This document shows, piece by piece, positions 33,138 to 40,931 of a stretch of DNA of 42,663 bases. Below the pieces are notes generated by a model. The model was given only the letters and a program-made list of their open reading frames with translations. It did no database searches and was not told where the DNA came from. The DNA is taken from NCBI RefSeq assembly GCF_001536285.1, contig NZ_FAOZ01000049.1, forward strand, positions 1 through 42,663, in the 5' to 3' direction. This DNA comes from Parafrankia irregularis (lineage in GTDB: Bacteria > Actinomycetota > Actinomycetes > Frankiales > Frankiaceae). The position numbers were made by a program, and so were the translations under genes. The stretch's first letter is position 1. Every line of letters starts with the position of its first letter.

Positions 33138-34844
33138 TCAGGACGGGCGCAGGGCGCGCAGCGCGGCGTCGGCGATCGCGGTGGCGGTGGTCGTGGGGGT
33201 GTCGAGGGTGATCCCGGGCGCGGGTGGGATCGGGCTGTTCGTCTTGCTGGGGGTGATCCACAGCAGGTGGCAGCCGCTGGAGGCGAGCCGGCGCAGCCTG
33301 GCCTCGCCCTGCTCCTTCTCGGTGGTGAGGAACTTCCCGTCGGAGATGACGACGAGCAGCCGGATGGCACCGCCGGGGCGGTCGAGGCCGAGGCTGGCGG
33401 TGAGCAGGTCGACCGCTTCGGTGAAGACCTCGGTGCCGTCGTTCGCCTCGAACTTGGTGACTTTCTGCGGGGCGGCCCCGGGATGGCTCAGGGCCCGGAC
33501 ATGCCGTCCGAAGATCACCGTCTGGGTGTGGGTGCCGGGCACGGCGGCGGCGGCCGTCGCGGTGATCCACGCGGTCGAGGCGGCCGGTTTCGCGAACGTG
33601 CGCATGGACCCGGAGACATCGACCGCGATACCCAGCCGTAGCGGAGGGTTCGGGATCTTCTTGTGGCGGGTGCGGGTGAACGGCCTTGCGGTCGGGAGGG
33701 CGCCTGCGGCGCGTTGGGCGTCGGCGGCGAGCGCGCCGCGCATCCTCAGCCGGCCCGGTGGGGTCGCGGAGGTGACGGTGACCGGGACGCGTTCGGGGAC
33801 GGCGGCGCGGCGCAGGGCACGGGCCAGGGTGCCCGCTGCGGTGCGTTCGACGCGGGTCGCCGGGCGGGTGCCGGCGGTGCGGGTCTCCCCGTCGAGGGAG
33901 TGCCCGTGCGTGTCGGCGGTGATCGCGTCGAGCGCCTCGGCGATCGCTTCCCCGAGGGGTGTCGCGCCGTCAAGGGCCGGACCGGTCCCGGTGCCGGCGC
34001 CGGCGAGCACGCGGTCGGTCTCTTCCTCGTCGTCGCCGACGAGGTCGGCCCACTGCTCGCCGAGACGCAGCATCGTGGCGGTGTCGTCGTCGGCGGTGGC
34101 GGTGGCGGCCTGCCAGATACGGCGCAGTGCGGCGAGGTCATCCGCGCCGAGGATCGCCGCGCACACCGTCTCGACGGGGGCTGTCTCGGTGGGGCCGAGG
34201 ATCCCGGCGTCGGCGCGGGCGAGGAGGAGGGCGGCGGCGCGGGCGGCGGCGGCGCGGGTCATCGGGACCGGTGGCGCCGGGGTGGGCGCGGGTGGGACCG
34301 GGGTACTGGCGGGCGGTGCCGGTACGGGTGGGAGTGCTCCCCCCGCCGCCTCGTCGTCGGGGTCGGGCAGGAATGTCGGGAGGATGAGGGTCTTGGCGCT
34401 GGCGCGCAGCCAGCGGCGGTGGGTGGGGCGCCGGCCGGTGTGCGCGGCCTCGATCCTCGCCTCCTCGAGGAGCATCGCGGCCCGTCCCGCGCGGCTGCTC
34501 ATGGTGGTCGGAGAGTCCCAGTGGGTGTGGGCGGCGTGGGCGCCTTCGTGGGTGAGTACTCCCCACAGGGCGGGGTAGCGCCGTGCGTCCGTGGCGGTGC
34601 CTTCCACGGTGGTGGGGTCCATGCCTGCGGGGAGGATGGCGGCGTCGATCTCGATCGCGGCGAGGGAGGGGATGTGCACCCCGGGGGCACCTCGGCCGGC
34701 GCCGGGGGCGCAGGTGACGACCAGGTCCTTACATCCGGAGATGGTGGCGATCTCGGCGGTCATCGCGGCGGAGATCCGCAGCCACTCGCCTTCGGGGGCG
34801 GGCGCGGGGATGGTCGGGTCGGTGTGGATGTGCTCGGCGGGCAT
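33138..34844 (-). CDS. VWA-domain protein with HExxH-type N-terminal domain
   Basis: This 568-residue protein has an N-terminal domain with LTHEGAHAAHTHW: His99-Glu100-x-x-His103, followed 24 residues later by Glu-Glu in LLEEARIEAAH. That is the HExxH...E layout of zincin-like domains seen in VWA-linked proteins. After a Pro-rich linker (about 180-200) and a helical part comes a VWA domain from about residue 400. Its MIDAS motif DVSGSM starts at Asp409, with a TD/DGTEVF segment and LLVVISDGKF later. Such proteins work with MoxR-type AAA+ ATPases; the partner gene lies directly upstream. The sequence supports a metal-binding, possibly peptidase-like domain, but catalysis is not shown. The C-terminal 25 codons have a remnant copy at 32093. 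Confidence 0.8.
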   Translation of the reverse strand: MPAEHIHTDPTIPAPAPEGEWLRISAAMTAEIATISGCKDLVVTCAPGAGRGAPGVHIPSLAAIEIDAAILPAGMDPTTVEGTATDARRYPALWGVLTHEGAHAAHTHWDSPTTMSSRAGRAAMLLEEARIEAAHTGRRPTHRRWLRASAKTLILPTFLPDPDDEAAGGALPPVPAPPASTPVPPAPTPAPPVPMTRAAAARAAALLLARADAGILGPTETAPVETVCAAILGADDLAALRRIWQAATATADDDTATMLRLGEQWADLVGDDEEETDRVLAGAGTGTGPALDGATPLGEAIAEALDAITADTHGHSLDGETRTAGTRPATRVERTAAGTLARALRRAAVPERVPVTVTSATPPGRLRMRGALAADAQRAAGALPTARPFTRTRHKKIPNPPLRLGIAVDVSGSMRTFAKPAASTAWITATAAAAVPGTHTQTVIFGRHVRALSHPGAAPQKVTKFEANDGTEVFTEAVDLLTASLGLDRPGGAIRLLVVISDGKFLTTEKEQGEARLRRLASSGCHLLWITPSKTNSPIPPAPGITLDTPTTTATAIADAALRALRPS

Positions 34845-34862
34845 CCGGGACTCCTCGGCCGG

Positions 34863-34892
34863 GGCGGGTGGGCAGGCTGGCGCCCACCCGCC
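34863..34892 (-). terminator. Hairpin between the AAA+ and VWA genes
   Basis: A perfect 11-bp stem GGCGGGTGGGC with an 8-nt loop, about 40 bases past the stop of the AAA+ gene. It could lower read-through into the VWA gene. Confidence 0.6.
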
Positions 34893-34933
34893 GCGTGTCG
34901 TGGGACGGGTGAGGCAGGGCGAAGGGGCGGAGG

Positions 34934-36091
34934 CTAGATCTGCTTGCCGAGGGCGAGGGGCGTGAGCTTCGCTCCGAACGCCTTCTCGACCGTCTCCGCG
35001 ACCGTGGGCCGGTCCTCGGTCGGGGCGACCCCGATCAGGTTCGCCGCCGCCGCCGGGACACCCAACACGTCGACGATCTTCTGGAAGGCGATCAACTCGC
35101 GGAGCTGGGGTGACCAGCCGATGTCACCGGACTCGCGGCGACGGTGCAGGTTCCGGGCGACGGTGACCGCCCGCCTGTCGATGTCGAGTTTGGTGGCCAG
35201 GTCGAAGTCGGTGGACACCTCGATCTGCACGCTGAACCTGCTGGAGAGGGCCTCGGTGAGGATCGCGCCATGGACCCCCGGGTTGTGGCCCGCGATGATG
35301 TAGAAGCCAGGCTTGGCTTCGATCGTTTCGCCTTTGTGGGCCTTGACCACGATCCTTTTCCGGCCGTCCATCGCCGGGTACATGGCCGCGAGGACCGCCG
35401 GGCTGATCAGGGTGGCGTCGTCGACGAGCAGGACCTTTCCCTCCTGCATGGCGCAGATGAGCGGCCCGTAGACGAACTCGTACCGGCCCGTCGGTGTCTG
35501 GGTGTACTCCCCGATCAGGTCCCCGACCTGGGTGTCCCCATCACCCGCGATGGTGATCAGATCCTCCCCGAACGCCGCCTCGATCACGCTCGTCTTGCCG
35601 GTGCCGGGCGGTCCGTAGAGCAGGACCGGTACCTCGGCGGCGCGCAGTTTGCGCAACACCTCGACGTCGGGCAGATCGGCCAGTTTCCTCGGCCGGTAGA
35701 CCTGCCCGGAGGGGCGGATGATCCCCCCGTCCGGCGTCGTCGCCGGTACCGCCGGGGGCGCCGGCTTCGGCGGGACCGCAGCGGGGACGGGAGGTGCCGG
35801 TGGGGCCTTCGGCGGGAGGGTCCCGGCCTTGATGGCGAGTGCGTCCCCGGTGGTGGGGGTGGCGGCGTACCGGCGTGGCGCCGGGCTGGTCAGGGCGGCC
35901 TGCCCCGCCTCGGTCAGGCGATCCAGAGCGTTGCCGACCGCACCCGAGCTACGCCCTCCGAGGGCTTTCGCGATCGCCGTGGGGCTGTGGGAGCCCGTGT
36001 TGTCGAGGAGGAACTCGGCGACAAGGCGATGCAGGGCGTACGGGGACAGCCGGGGCGTCTCGGGGGCGGGGGTCGGGGCAGGGCTGGTCAT
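34934..36091 (-). CDS. AAA+ ATPase of the MoxR/CobS/GvpN type with N-terminal winged helix
   Basis: This 385-residue protein starts MTSPAPTPAPETPRLSPYAL. Residues 15-76 form a winged helix (SPTAIAKALGGRSSGAVGNALDRLTEAGQ, wing PAPRRYA) that resembles the second domain of the protein at 17588. A Pro-rich linker leads to the ATPase: Walker A GPPGTGKT at 160-167, Walker B VLLVDDATL around 220-228, and GHNPGVHGAILTEALSSRF with sensor and arginine residues. MoxR/CobS-type ATPases act with VWA proteins as remodelling machines on a protein or metal-loading target. The VWA gene follows directly. GGAGATCAGG lies upstream of the ATG. CobS-like phage and plasmid ATPases are the closest type I can name. 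Confidence 0.83.
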   Translation of the reverse strand: MTSPAPTPAPETPRLSPYALHRLVAEFLLDNTGSHSPTAIAKALGGRSSGAVGNALDRLTEAGQAALTSPAPRRYAATPTTGDALAIKAGTLPPKAPPAPPVPAAVPPKPAPPAVPATTPDGGIIRPSGQVYRPRKLADLPDVEVLRKLRAAEVPVLLYGPPGTGKTSVIEAAFGEDLITIAGDGDTQVGDLIGEYTQTPTGRYEFVYGPLICAMQEGKVLLVDDATLISPAVLAAMYPAMDGRKRIVVKAHKGETIEAKPGFYIIAGHNPGVHGAILTEALSSRFSVQIEVSTDFDLATKLDIDRRAVTVARNLHRRRESGDIGWSPQLRELIAFQKIVDVLGVPAAAANLIGVAPTEDRPTVAETVEKAFGAKLTPLALGKQI

Positions 36092-36130
36092 CCTGATCTC
36101 CAGGCAGGTGAAGGAAAGGGCGAGGGGTGG

Positions 36131-36167
36131 CTCCGGGGTGGCGTGCGGGGCGCACGCCACCCCGGAG
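36131..36167 (-). terminator. Very strong hairpin terminator
   Basis: A perfect 17-bp stem starting CTCCGGGGTGGCGTGCG with a 3-nt GGG loop, 10 bases beyond the stop of the gene ending at 36178 and just before the AAA+ gene. Confidence 0.75.
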
Positions 36168-36177
36168 GCTGGGGGCG

Positions 36178-36552
36178 CTACCGGCGGCGCAGGCGGCGTC
36201 GGAGCGGGCGGCGGCGCCGGGGGGCCGGCCGGAACTGCTGGGTGCCCACGACGATGTCGAAGTTCGCCGGGTTCCACGGGTCGCCCGGGGGGAGGTCTCC
36301 GACGACGTCGATATGGACCCAGGTCCCGAGGTGGTCGTTGACGAGGCTGACGGTGACCGGCGCTCCCGGTATCCCCGGTGTCCACCGCTGCGAGTGGGTG
36401 CCGGGCCGGTAGGACGATCGCGTCACGCGGCCTCCGATGGGTGCGGGCACCTTCACCTCGTCGAACCTCTCGACCGAGTCGAAGGAGGTCTGGGTACCGC
36501 GCCTGGAGGTGACCTTGGTGAGGGCCCGGCGTGCGGTGCGCATGGGTCGCAT
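36178..36552 (-). CDS. Unknown small basic protein
   Basis: This 124-residue protein uses ATG 36552 (GGAG six bases upstream; a later ATG at 36543 is less well placed). It starts MRPMRTARRALTKVTSRRG and has a beta-rich middle (PVTVSLVNDHLGTWVHIDVVGDLPPGD, NFDIVVGTQQFRP) and an Arg-only tail. The middle resembles that of the next protein (LTTWVYQEP...LEIVFDGKTI), so they may be distant relatives. Confidence 0.55.
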   Translation of the reverse strand: MRPMRTARRALTKVTSRRGTQTSFDSVERFDEVKVPAPIGGRVTRSSYRPGTHSQRWTPGIPGAPVTVSLVNDHLGTWVHIDVVGDLPPGDPWNPANFDIVVGTQQFRPAPRRRRPLRRRLRRR

Positions 36553-36623
36553 GGGGACTCCGTCCGAGTGGTGGATCGATCGCAGGGGGGCGTGCTGGCT
36601 TTCCCGCGTGGGGGTGGGTGGTG

Positions 36624-36938
36624 TTACCGGTGGCGGCGCAGGAGGCGGCGCAGGCCTCGGGTGCGGCGGACGGTCGTCAGGCACCCGTGCGGGCACGACG
36701 TCTGCTCGGCGGTGGGCGGGTTGAGGGTGCGCACCAGGCCGACCGCGTCCGGGTCGACCTCCGGGGCCCAGTTGAGGATCGTCTTGCCGTCGAAGACGAT
36801 CTCCAGGGCGAACGGCGCGGTGCGGTAGTCCGCTAGGGAGAAGATCTCCACCGACATGGCGCCGTCGGGTTCCTGGTAGACCCAGGTCGTTAGGTTCCCG
36901 ACGGTGAGGTAGGCCAAGGCCGTGTCATCGCGCGGCAT
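36624..36938 (-). CDS. Unknown small protein with basic tail
   Basis: This 104-residue protein starts MPRDDTALAYLTVGNLTTWVY. It has beta strands and an end with SCPHGC followed by RRTRGLRRLLRRHR. The CPHGC motif might bind metal or form a disulfide. The gene overlaps the 3' end of its upstream neighbour by 14 bp, so translation is probably coupled. Confidence 0.55.
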   Translation of the reverse strand: MPRDDTALAYLTVGNLTTWVYQEPDGAMSVEIFSLADYRTAPFALEIVFDGKTILNWAPEVDPDAVGLVRTLNPPTAEQTSCPHGCLTTVRRTRGLRRLLRRHR

Positions 36939-37224
36939 CGTGATCGACTCCTTCGCGGGTGCGGCCGAGGGCCTCGGTGATCGCCTCGAGGTGTCCCTCG
37001 TGCTCGGCGTAGGTGATCCACTTCTGGGTGGTGCGGAAGGGCCGGACGGCGGTGTACTCGTTGCCCGGGAGCTTCCTTAGCCGGAACGCGACCTCCTCGA
37101 CGCTCATGTCCTCGACGTTGTGGGGTGTCGGGCCCACCGCGTTGATCCCGAGGATCGGGTCGACCAGGTGGGCGTAGTAGACGCCTTCCGGGTGCGGGAA
37201 CACCGCGATGCGTGGTGCGGGCAT
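36925..37224 (-). CDS. Unknown small protein, first gene of the minus-strand array
   Basis: This 99-residue protein starts MPAPRIAVFPHPEGVYYAHL. It has a perfect AAAGGAGGTGA ribosome site, the best in the window, so strong expression is likely. The first 40 residues are beta-rich; then come a helix (SVEEVAFRLRKL) and a final helix (EHEGHLEAITEALGRT). It is the first gene downstream of the repeat-rich region 37225-38038, which probably holds its promoter. Confidence 0.6.
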   Translation of the reverse strand: MPAPRIAVFPHPEGVYYAHLVDPILGINAVGPTPHNVEDMSVEEVAFRLRKLPGNEYTAVRPFRTTQKWITYAEHEGHLEAITEALGRTREGVDHDAAR

Positions 37225-37384
37225 GACGGGTCACCTCCTTTCATGTGGGCGGGTCCGATGCGCGTCCCGGTCGCGTGTCGCGGTACCGGTTTCCCGGTCG
37301 GGATTCGTGTTTCGTGTTTCCCGTTCGGGCGGTGCGTTTTCGGTGTGGGACAACATTAACCTCGTCCATTCGGCAATGGGAAGG

Positions 37385-37435
37385 GGTTTTCCATGACTCT
37401 TTAGGAATGTTTTCCGAAAAGAGTCATGGAAAACC
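37385..37435. repeat. 17-bp perfect inverted repeat
   Basis: GGTTTTCCATGACTCTT at 37385-37401 and its exact complement at 37419-37435, separated by 17 nt. A third, 14-bp copy (AAGAGTCATGGAAA) lies at 37493-37506 in the same orientation as the second. Repeated sites of this kind are usual for an operator or an iteron-like origin. Confidence 0.7.
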
Positions 37436-37459
37436 GCTTGCCTGTTTCGAAATGGCGAG

Positions 37460-37481
37460 CTATCCGCGTGCGCGCGGATAG
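37460..37481. repeat. Short palindrome
   Basis: CTATCCGCG and its complement with a TGCG centre, between the second and third copies of the 17-bp repeat. Probably a protein-binding site. Confidence 0.55.
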
Positions 37482-38038
37482 GTAATGACGAAAAGAGTCA
37501 TGGAAATGCGGGTGTGAATGCGCGCGGGTCGAGATAGAATGGCGGCAACGGAATCGGCGCACGACGGAAGGGGTGGTGGGGATGTGCACGCGGACGCGAC
37601 CGGCGGCGCTCCGCCGCCTCCGCCCGCGCGCGTGCGCGGCCTCGCGCGAGGCGGCGAGGCGGGGCCCTGGGGCCGGCGGGACGCCGGGCCCAGGGGGCCG
37701 ATAGCCGCCCGGAGGCGGAAAACCGGGTGGTGGTCCGGGGTCCGCCCCTGGGGCGGGCGCCGGGCCGCCGCACGTGTTTTCCAGCCTCCGGGCGGCGTAG
37801 CCTGGCCCACCCTCGGAGGGGGTCGCAGGCCGCTGACCTGCGTCTTTGCCGGCGGGGTCCCCCTCCGGCCTTGAGCGGACGACGAAACGGAACCAGAAAC
37901 GGACGAAGAAACGGAGCCCGTAACGGAGGGCGGGGGTGCCGGCCGGCCCCTGCCTCTTCGAGCCGCCGGTTCGGGATGCTCGCCGCGGCCCACCCGGGGC
38001 TGCGGCAGGCATACCGCGGAAAGGGCGGGGGTGTGTGG

Positions 38039-38410
38039 TCAGGCGGCGGGTCGGGTGGCGCCGCGGTAGCTGGACCGGACATACGTTTCGGTCCGTACCG
38101 GCGCCCCGCGCCGGGGCGCGTTCACCATGTTCCCGCTGCCAATGTAAATTCCGACGTGGGTGATGTCAAATTCGGATGTTCCGTAGAACACGAGGTCTCC
38201 GATTTCCAGGGGCGTTCCTGGAGAGAGACGCGGTCCGGCGTCGAACTGGTCCTGCGCGACCCGGGGAATGGTGATCCCGGCGGCGGCGTACGCGGCCCGG
38301 GTGAGACCGCTGCAGTCGAATCCATTCTCGCCGTAATCGGGTTCTCTGAACTTGCGCAAGTCGGACAGATCATATTTGTCTCGGTTGAGTCGTTGGCTGG
38401 ACGGGTGTGA
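38039..38410 (-). pseudogene. 5'-truncated NlpC/P60 gene fragment
   Basis: The minus strand reads into a NlpC/P60 domain: NGFDCSGLTRAAYAAAG with the catalytic Cys, GDLVFYGTSEFDITHVGIYIG with the catalytic His, and MVNAPRRGAPV. The family cuts peptidoglycan peptides. The lead-in LSHPSSQRLNRDKYDLSDLRKFREPDYGE is in frame but has no ATG or GTG. The frame begins right after the end of the recombinase gene. It therefore looks like the left-over 3' part of a gene split by the recombinase element. Confidence 0.68.
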
Positions 38411-38420
38411 GAGGATGGCC

Positions 38421-40931
38421 CTACTCGGGTGACCGGTTCTCGGGCGCATTGGTGGTGATGGTGCGTGCGACGAGGTGATGGACACTGGGCATGCCGAGGT
38501 GGACGGTGGTCTGCCGGTTGGTGAGGCGGTCGAGATCGGTGAGTTTTGCTTCGGCGGCGGCGAGGCTGATGGTGAGGCCCTCGATTTCGCCGAGCCATCC
38601 TTGCTGTTCGGCTTCGCTGATGCGTGCTTGCAGGTTGTCATGAACCTCGACGAGTCGTGGCCGCTGGGCCGGGTCAGGCCGCAGCATCGGGCATCGAATG
38701 CAGGCATGTTCATGGATGCACGGAGTGTTGTAGGCGCGCCCGCAGGTGCCGAGGGATACTTTGCGCCGTTGAAAGTGGCCGAAGAAGTCTTCCCATTCTT
38801 GTTCCGTCGGTGTCCGGTATTCTTCGCTGGGGCGCACGGAACGGCGTCGGGAGATCCATGCGCGGTGCGCTTCGATCGTTTCCTCGGGGTAGGTCGCCTT
38901 GTAGCCCATCGTGGTGTTGATGTCGCGGTGCCCGCAGATGGCCTGGGCGATGTGGGGTGGGAGTCCGCTCATGACAGCGTCGGTGACGAAGATGCGGCGG
39001 AAGTCGTGCGGGGTGAAGTCGAGGGGCTTTTGGTCCGGTCCAGTCAGTCCGGAGTGTGCGAGGGCGTTGCTGAGCGCCTTCTCGATGGACCGGCGTGGTA
39101 TCGCTCGGTTTTCGGCGCCCCAGCGTCGTTGGAACAGCAGAGGCATCGGCGGAAGCCAGACGCATTCGTGGATGTCGTAGGAGGGGACGAGAGGCACGGT
39201 TCCAGTGGCGTCGCGGACGCGGCAGACCACGGCGCTGAGGACGTCGGCGAGTTCCGGGCTGATCAGCAGAAGGCGTTCGGTGTCAGTTTTTGACGGCGCT
39301 ATCTGTAGGAGGGGAACCAGCTCGCCGGTGGCGGGAAGCTGGTATTGGATGAAGCTGTGGTGGGTGAGTTCGAGGAGTTCCTCTGCCCGGATTCCGGTGT
39401 GTCGCAGGATTTCCACCGTTGCCCATGCCCAGAACGCTTCGTGTTCTTCAAAGGTCAGGTCGTGGCGAACGCCGCTGTTCTGGTCGTCGGCCCAGACCTT
39501 CGTGCCGCCAGCGGTCGGCATGAGTGGCCGTAGAAATGTGCGGTCCGCGATGGTGAAGGTCTCACCGGGGTCGGTGCGGCGAGCGACGGCGAGACGCTCC
39601 GCGGTGTCATGGCGACGCTTCTCGACAATGCGGACAAGGGCGGGCAGGTGCGGCAGGCGCTCGCGGGTGCGCTGGTCCATCCGCGCCTTGCGGCGCATCC
39701 GCTCTTTCCACCGATTGACGTCGGCAGGCGTGACGGGGCAGGGCGCGGCCCAAGGGCCCCAACGGGCTGGGTCTTCCAACGCCCACTGCGCAATGTCAAG
39801 ATAGAAGGCACGGACTGCGAACATGCAGCTCTTGGCGTTCGCCCGCGGGGTCTCCACGTCGACGAAACCCCCGTCAGTGTCGGCCGCCTTCGTAGTTCTC
39901 ACTTGGATGCGTTGCTTCCAAGCCGTGGCGACCTCGTCGGGAAGGTGGAGGGAGTAGATTCCGGGATGGTGGCGCTCCAGGTCTCCCCAGAACAGGCCCG
40001 CGAGCTTTTCCGCGAGTTCCTTCAAGCTGACGTAGTCCACTGCTGGCTGCCGGTAACGCAGATACTCGACGAGGAGATTCCGCACCGGCCGGCAGCGTAG
40101 AGCGAACCGATCCACGAGCGCCTCGACGGTGAGCTGTCCGGTTGCGCCGCGGAAGGCCCGTATCGTGGGTGGCGCATCGGGAGAGAAGATCCCGGCGTCG
40201 TGCAGGAGCTGGTAAAAATAGGTCTTGCAGGTTCCACCTTTGGCCTGCACCGAGCTTTGGACGTCCAGCAACTCCACGCAATCGCCGGGGACGATATCGG
40301 CGATGAGTCCGCCTTTGCAAGCCATGATCGTGGCGGTGCGGTAGAGAGCGAGACGGACCATCAGCGGCGCCGCGGCAGGGTTCTCCCGCGCGCAGGCCCG
40401 CAGCCGGGCGAAACCGTCGGGGTCACGGGAACGTTCCATGGCCGCTTGGAAACGCGGGGAATGACGGGTCATCATCCACCGCACCCCGGGCCGGATCACA
40501 TCCCCGCAGATCAAGGCGAGCAGGCCAGTCGAGAGACAGGGCTCGTTGGTGTCGTCGCCGACTCCCCGCAGCCATTGCACGGCTATTTCCCGCCAGTGCT
40601 TCCCGTCGATCTCCTGCACTCCTGTGGCGAGCCATCGCTGCTGCCAGGTAGCGCCTGAATGGCCCTGCAGCCACCGCAGGACGCCGGTGATGCCGCTGCG
40701 TCGTTTCCATTGCACGGCCTGCTTGTCAGACCCGTAGGGCGGGGGAACAAGGAGCTCAACGATGTCACGACTGCCAAGGAAGGTTTCCGGCCACGACCCC
40801 GGAACTGCCCGCGGCGGGAACTGTATCCGCAGACGCGCGGCAGCGCCAGCGGTGCCGCGCATCGTCCCGGGTTTCCTGACAATGGAATGTGACCCGATGG
40901 ATGGATCCGGCCGATCCAAGACCTCGGTCAC
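38421..40931 (-). CDS. Large tyrosine recombinase (second of a pair)
   Basis: This 836-residue protein has the tyrosine recombinase signature in its C-terminal half: Arg515 in TGIRAEELLEL, Lys548 in APSKTDTE, His642-x-x-Arg645 in PHDFRR, His668 in CGHRDI and Tyr677 in MGYKATYP. A Cys/His cluster follows (CGRAYNTPCIHEHACIRC, around residue 745), perhaps zinc-binding. The long N-terminal part is helical with Trp/Arg-rich segments. Its ATG overlaps the stop of the first recombinase (ATGA), so they are made together. The size pairing (414 + 836) recalls TnpA/TnpB of Tn554-type elements, but I cannot confirm that family. GC is lower than in neighbouring genes, a sign of transfer. Confidence 0.82.
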   Translation of the reverse strand: MTEVLDRPDPSIGSHSIVRKPGTMRGTAGAAARLRIQFPPRAVPGSWPETFLGSRDIVELLVPPPYGSDKQAVQWKRRSGITGVLRWLQGHSGATWQQRWLATGVQEIDGKHWREIAVQWLRGVGDDTNEPCLSTGLLALICGDVIRPGVRWMMTRHSPRFQAAMERSRDPDGFARLRACARENPAAAPLMVRLALYRTATIMACKGGLIADIVPGDCVELLDVQSSVQAKGGTCKTYFYQLLHDAGIFSPDAPPTIRAFRGATGQLTVEALVDRFALRCRPVRNLLVEYLRYRQPAVDYVSLKELAEKLAGLFWGDLERHHPGIYSLHLPDEVATAWKQRIQVRTTKAADTDGGFVDVETPRANAKSCMFAVRAFYLDIAQWALEDPARWGPWAAPCPVTPADVNRWKERMRRKARMDQRTRERLPHLPALVRIVEKRRHDTAERLAVARRTDPGETFTIADRTFLRPLMPTAGGTKVWADDQNSGVRHDLTFEEHEAFWAWATVEILRHTGIRAEELLELTHHSFIQYQLPATGELVPLLQIAPSKTDTERLLLISPELADVLSAVVCRVRDATGTVPLVPSYDIHECVWLPPMPLLFQRRWGAENRAIPRRSIEKALSNALAHSGLTGPDQKPLDFTPHDFRRIFVTDAVMSGLPPHIAQAICGHRDINTTMGYKATYPEETIEAHRAWISRRRSVRPSEEYRTPTEQEWEDFFGHFQRRKVSLGTCGRAYNTPCIHEHACIRCPMLRPDPAQRPRLVEVHDNLQARISEAEQQGWLGEIEGLTISLAAAEAKLTDLDRLTNRQTTVHLGMPSVHHLVARTITTNAPENRSPE

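Larger units (their letters stand above)
37225..38038. other. Non-coding region with repeats
   Basis: About 800 bp without a convincing gene. The part 37330-37560 is clearly AT-richer than the rest of the window and contains the repeats described separately. The part 37560-38030 is very GC-rich with no coding bias I can follow. It may hold the promoter of the minus-strand array and possibly an origin or transfer site. Confidence 0.5.

Noticed and set aside
32221-34937. Two long + strand frames opposite the VWA gene
   Set aside because: Shadows; the minus strand encodes clear MIDAS and HExxH motifs.
33138-36091. Cobaltochelatase CobS/CobT for cobalamin synthesis
   Set aside because: The ATPase is of that type, but no CobN or other corrin genes are present and the N-terminal winged helix does not fit.
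37460-38082. Minus-strand frames in the GC-rich gap before the NlpC fragment
   Set aside because: Pro/Arg/Ala-rich with no stable coding bias; three overlapping frames look equally poor.
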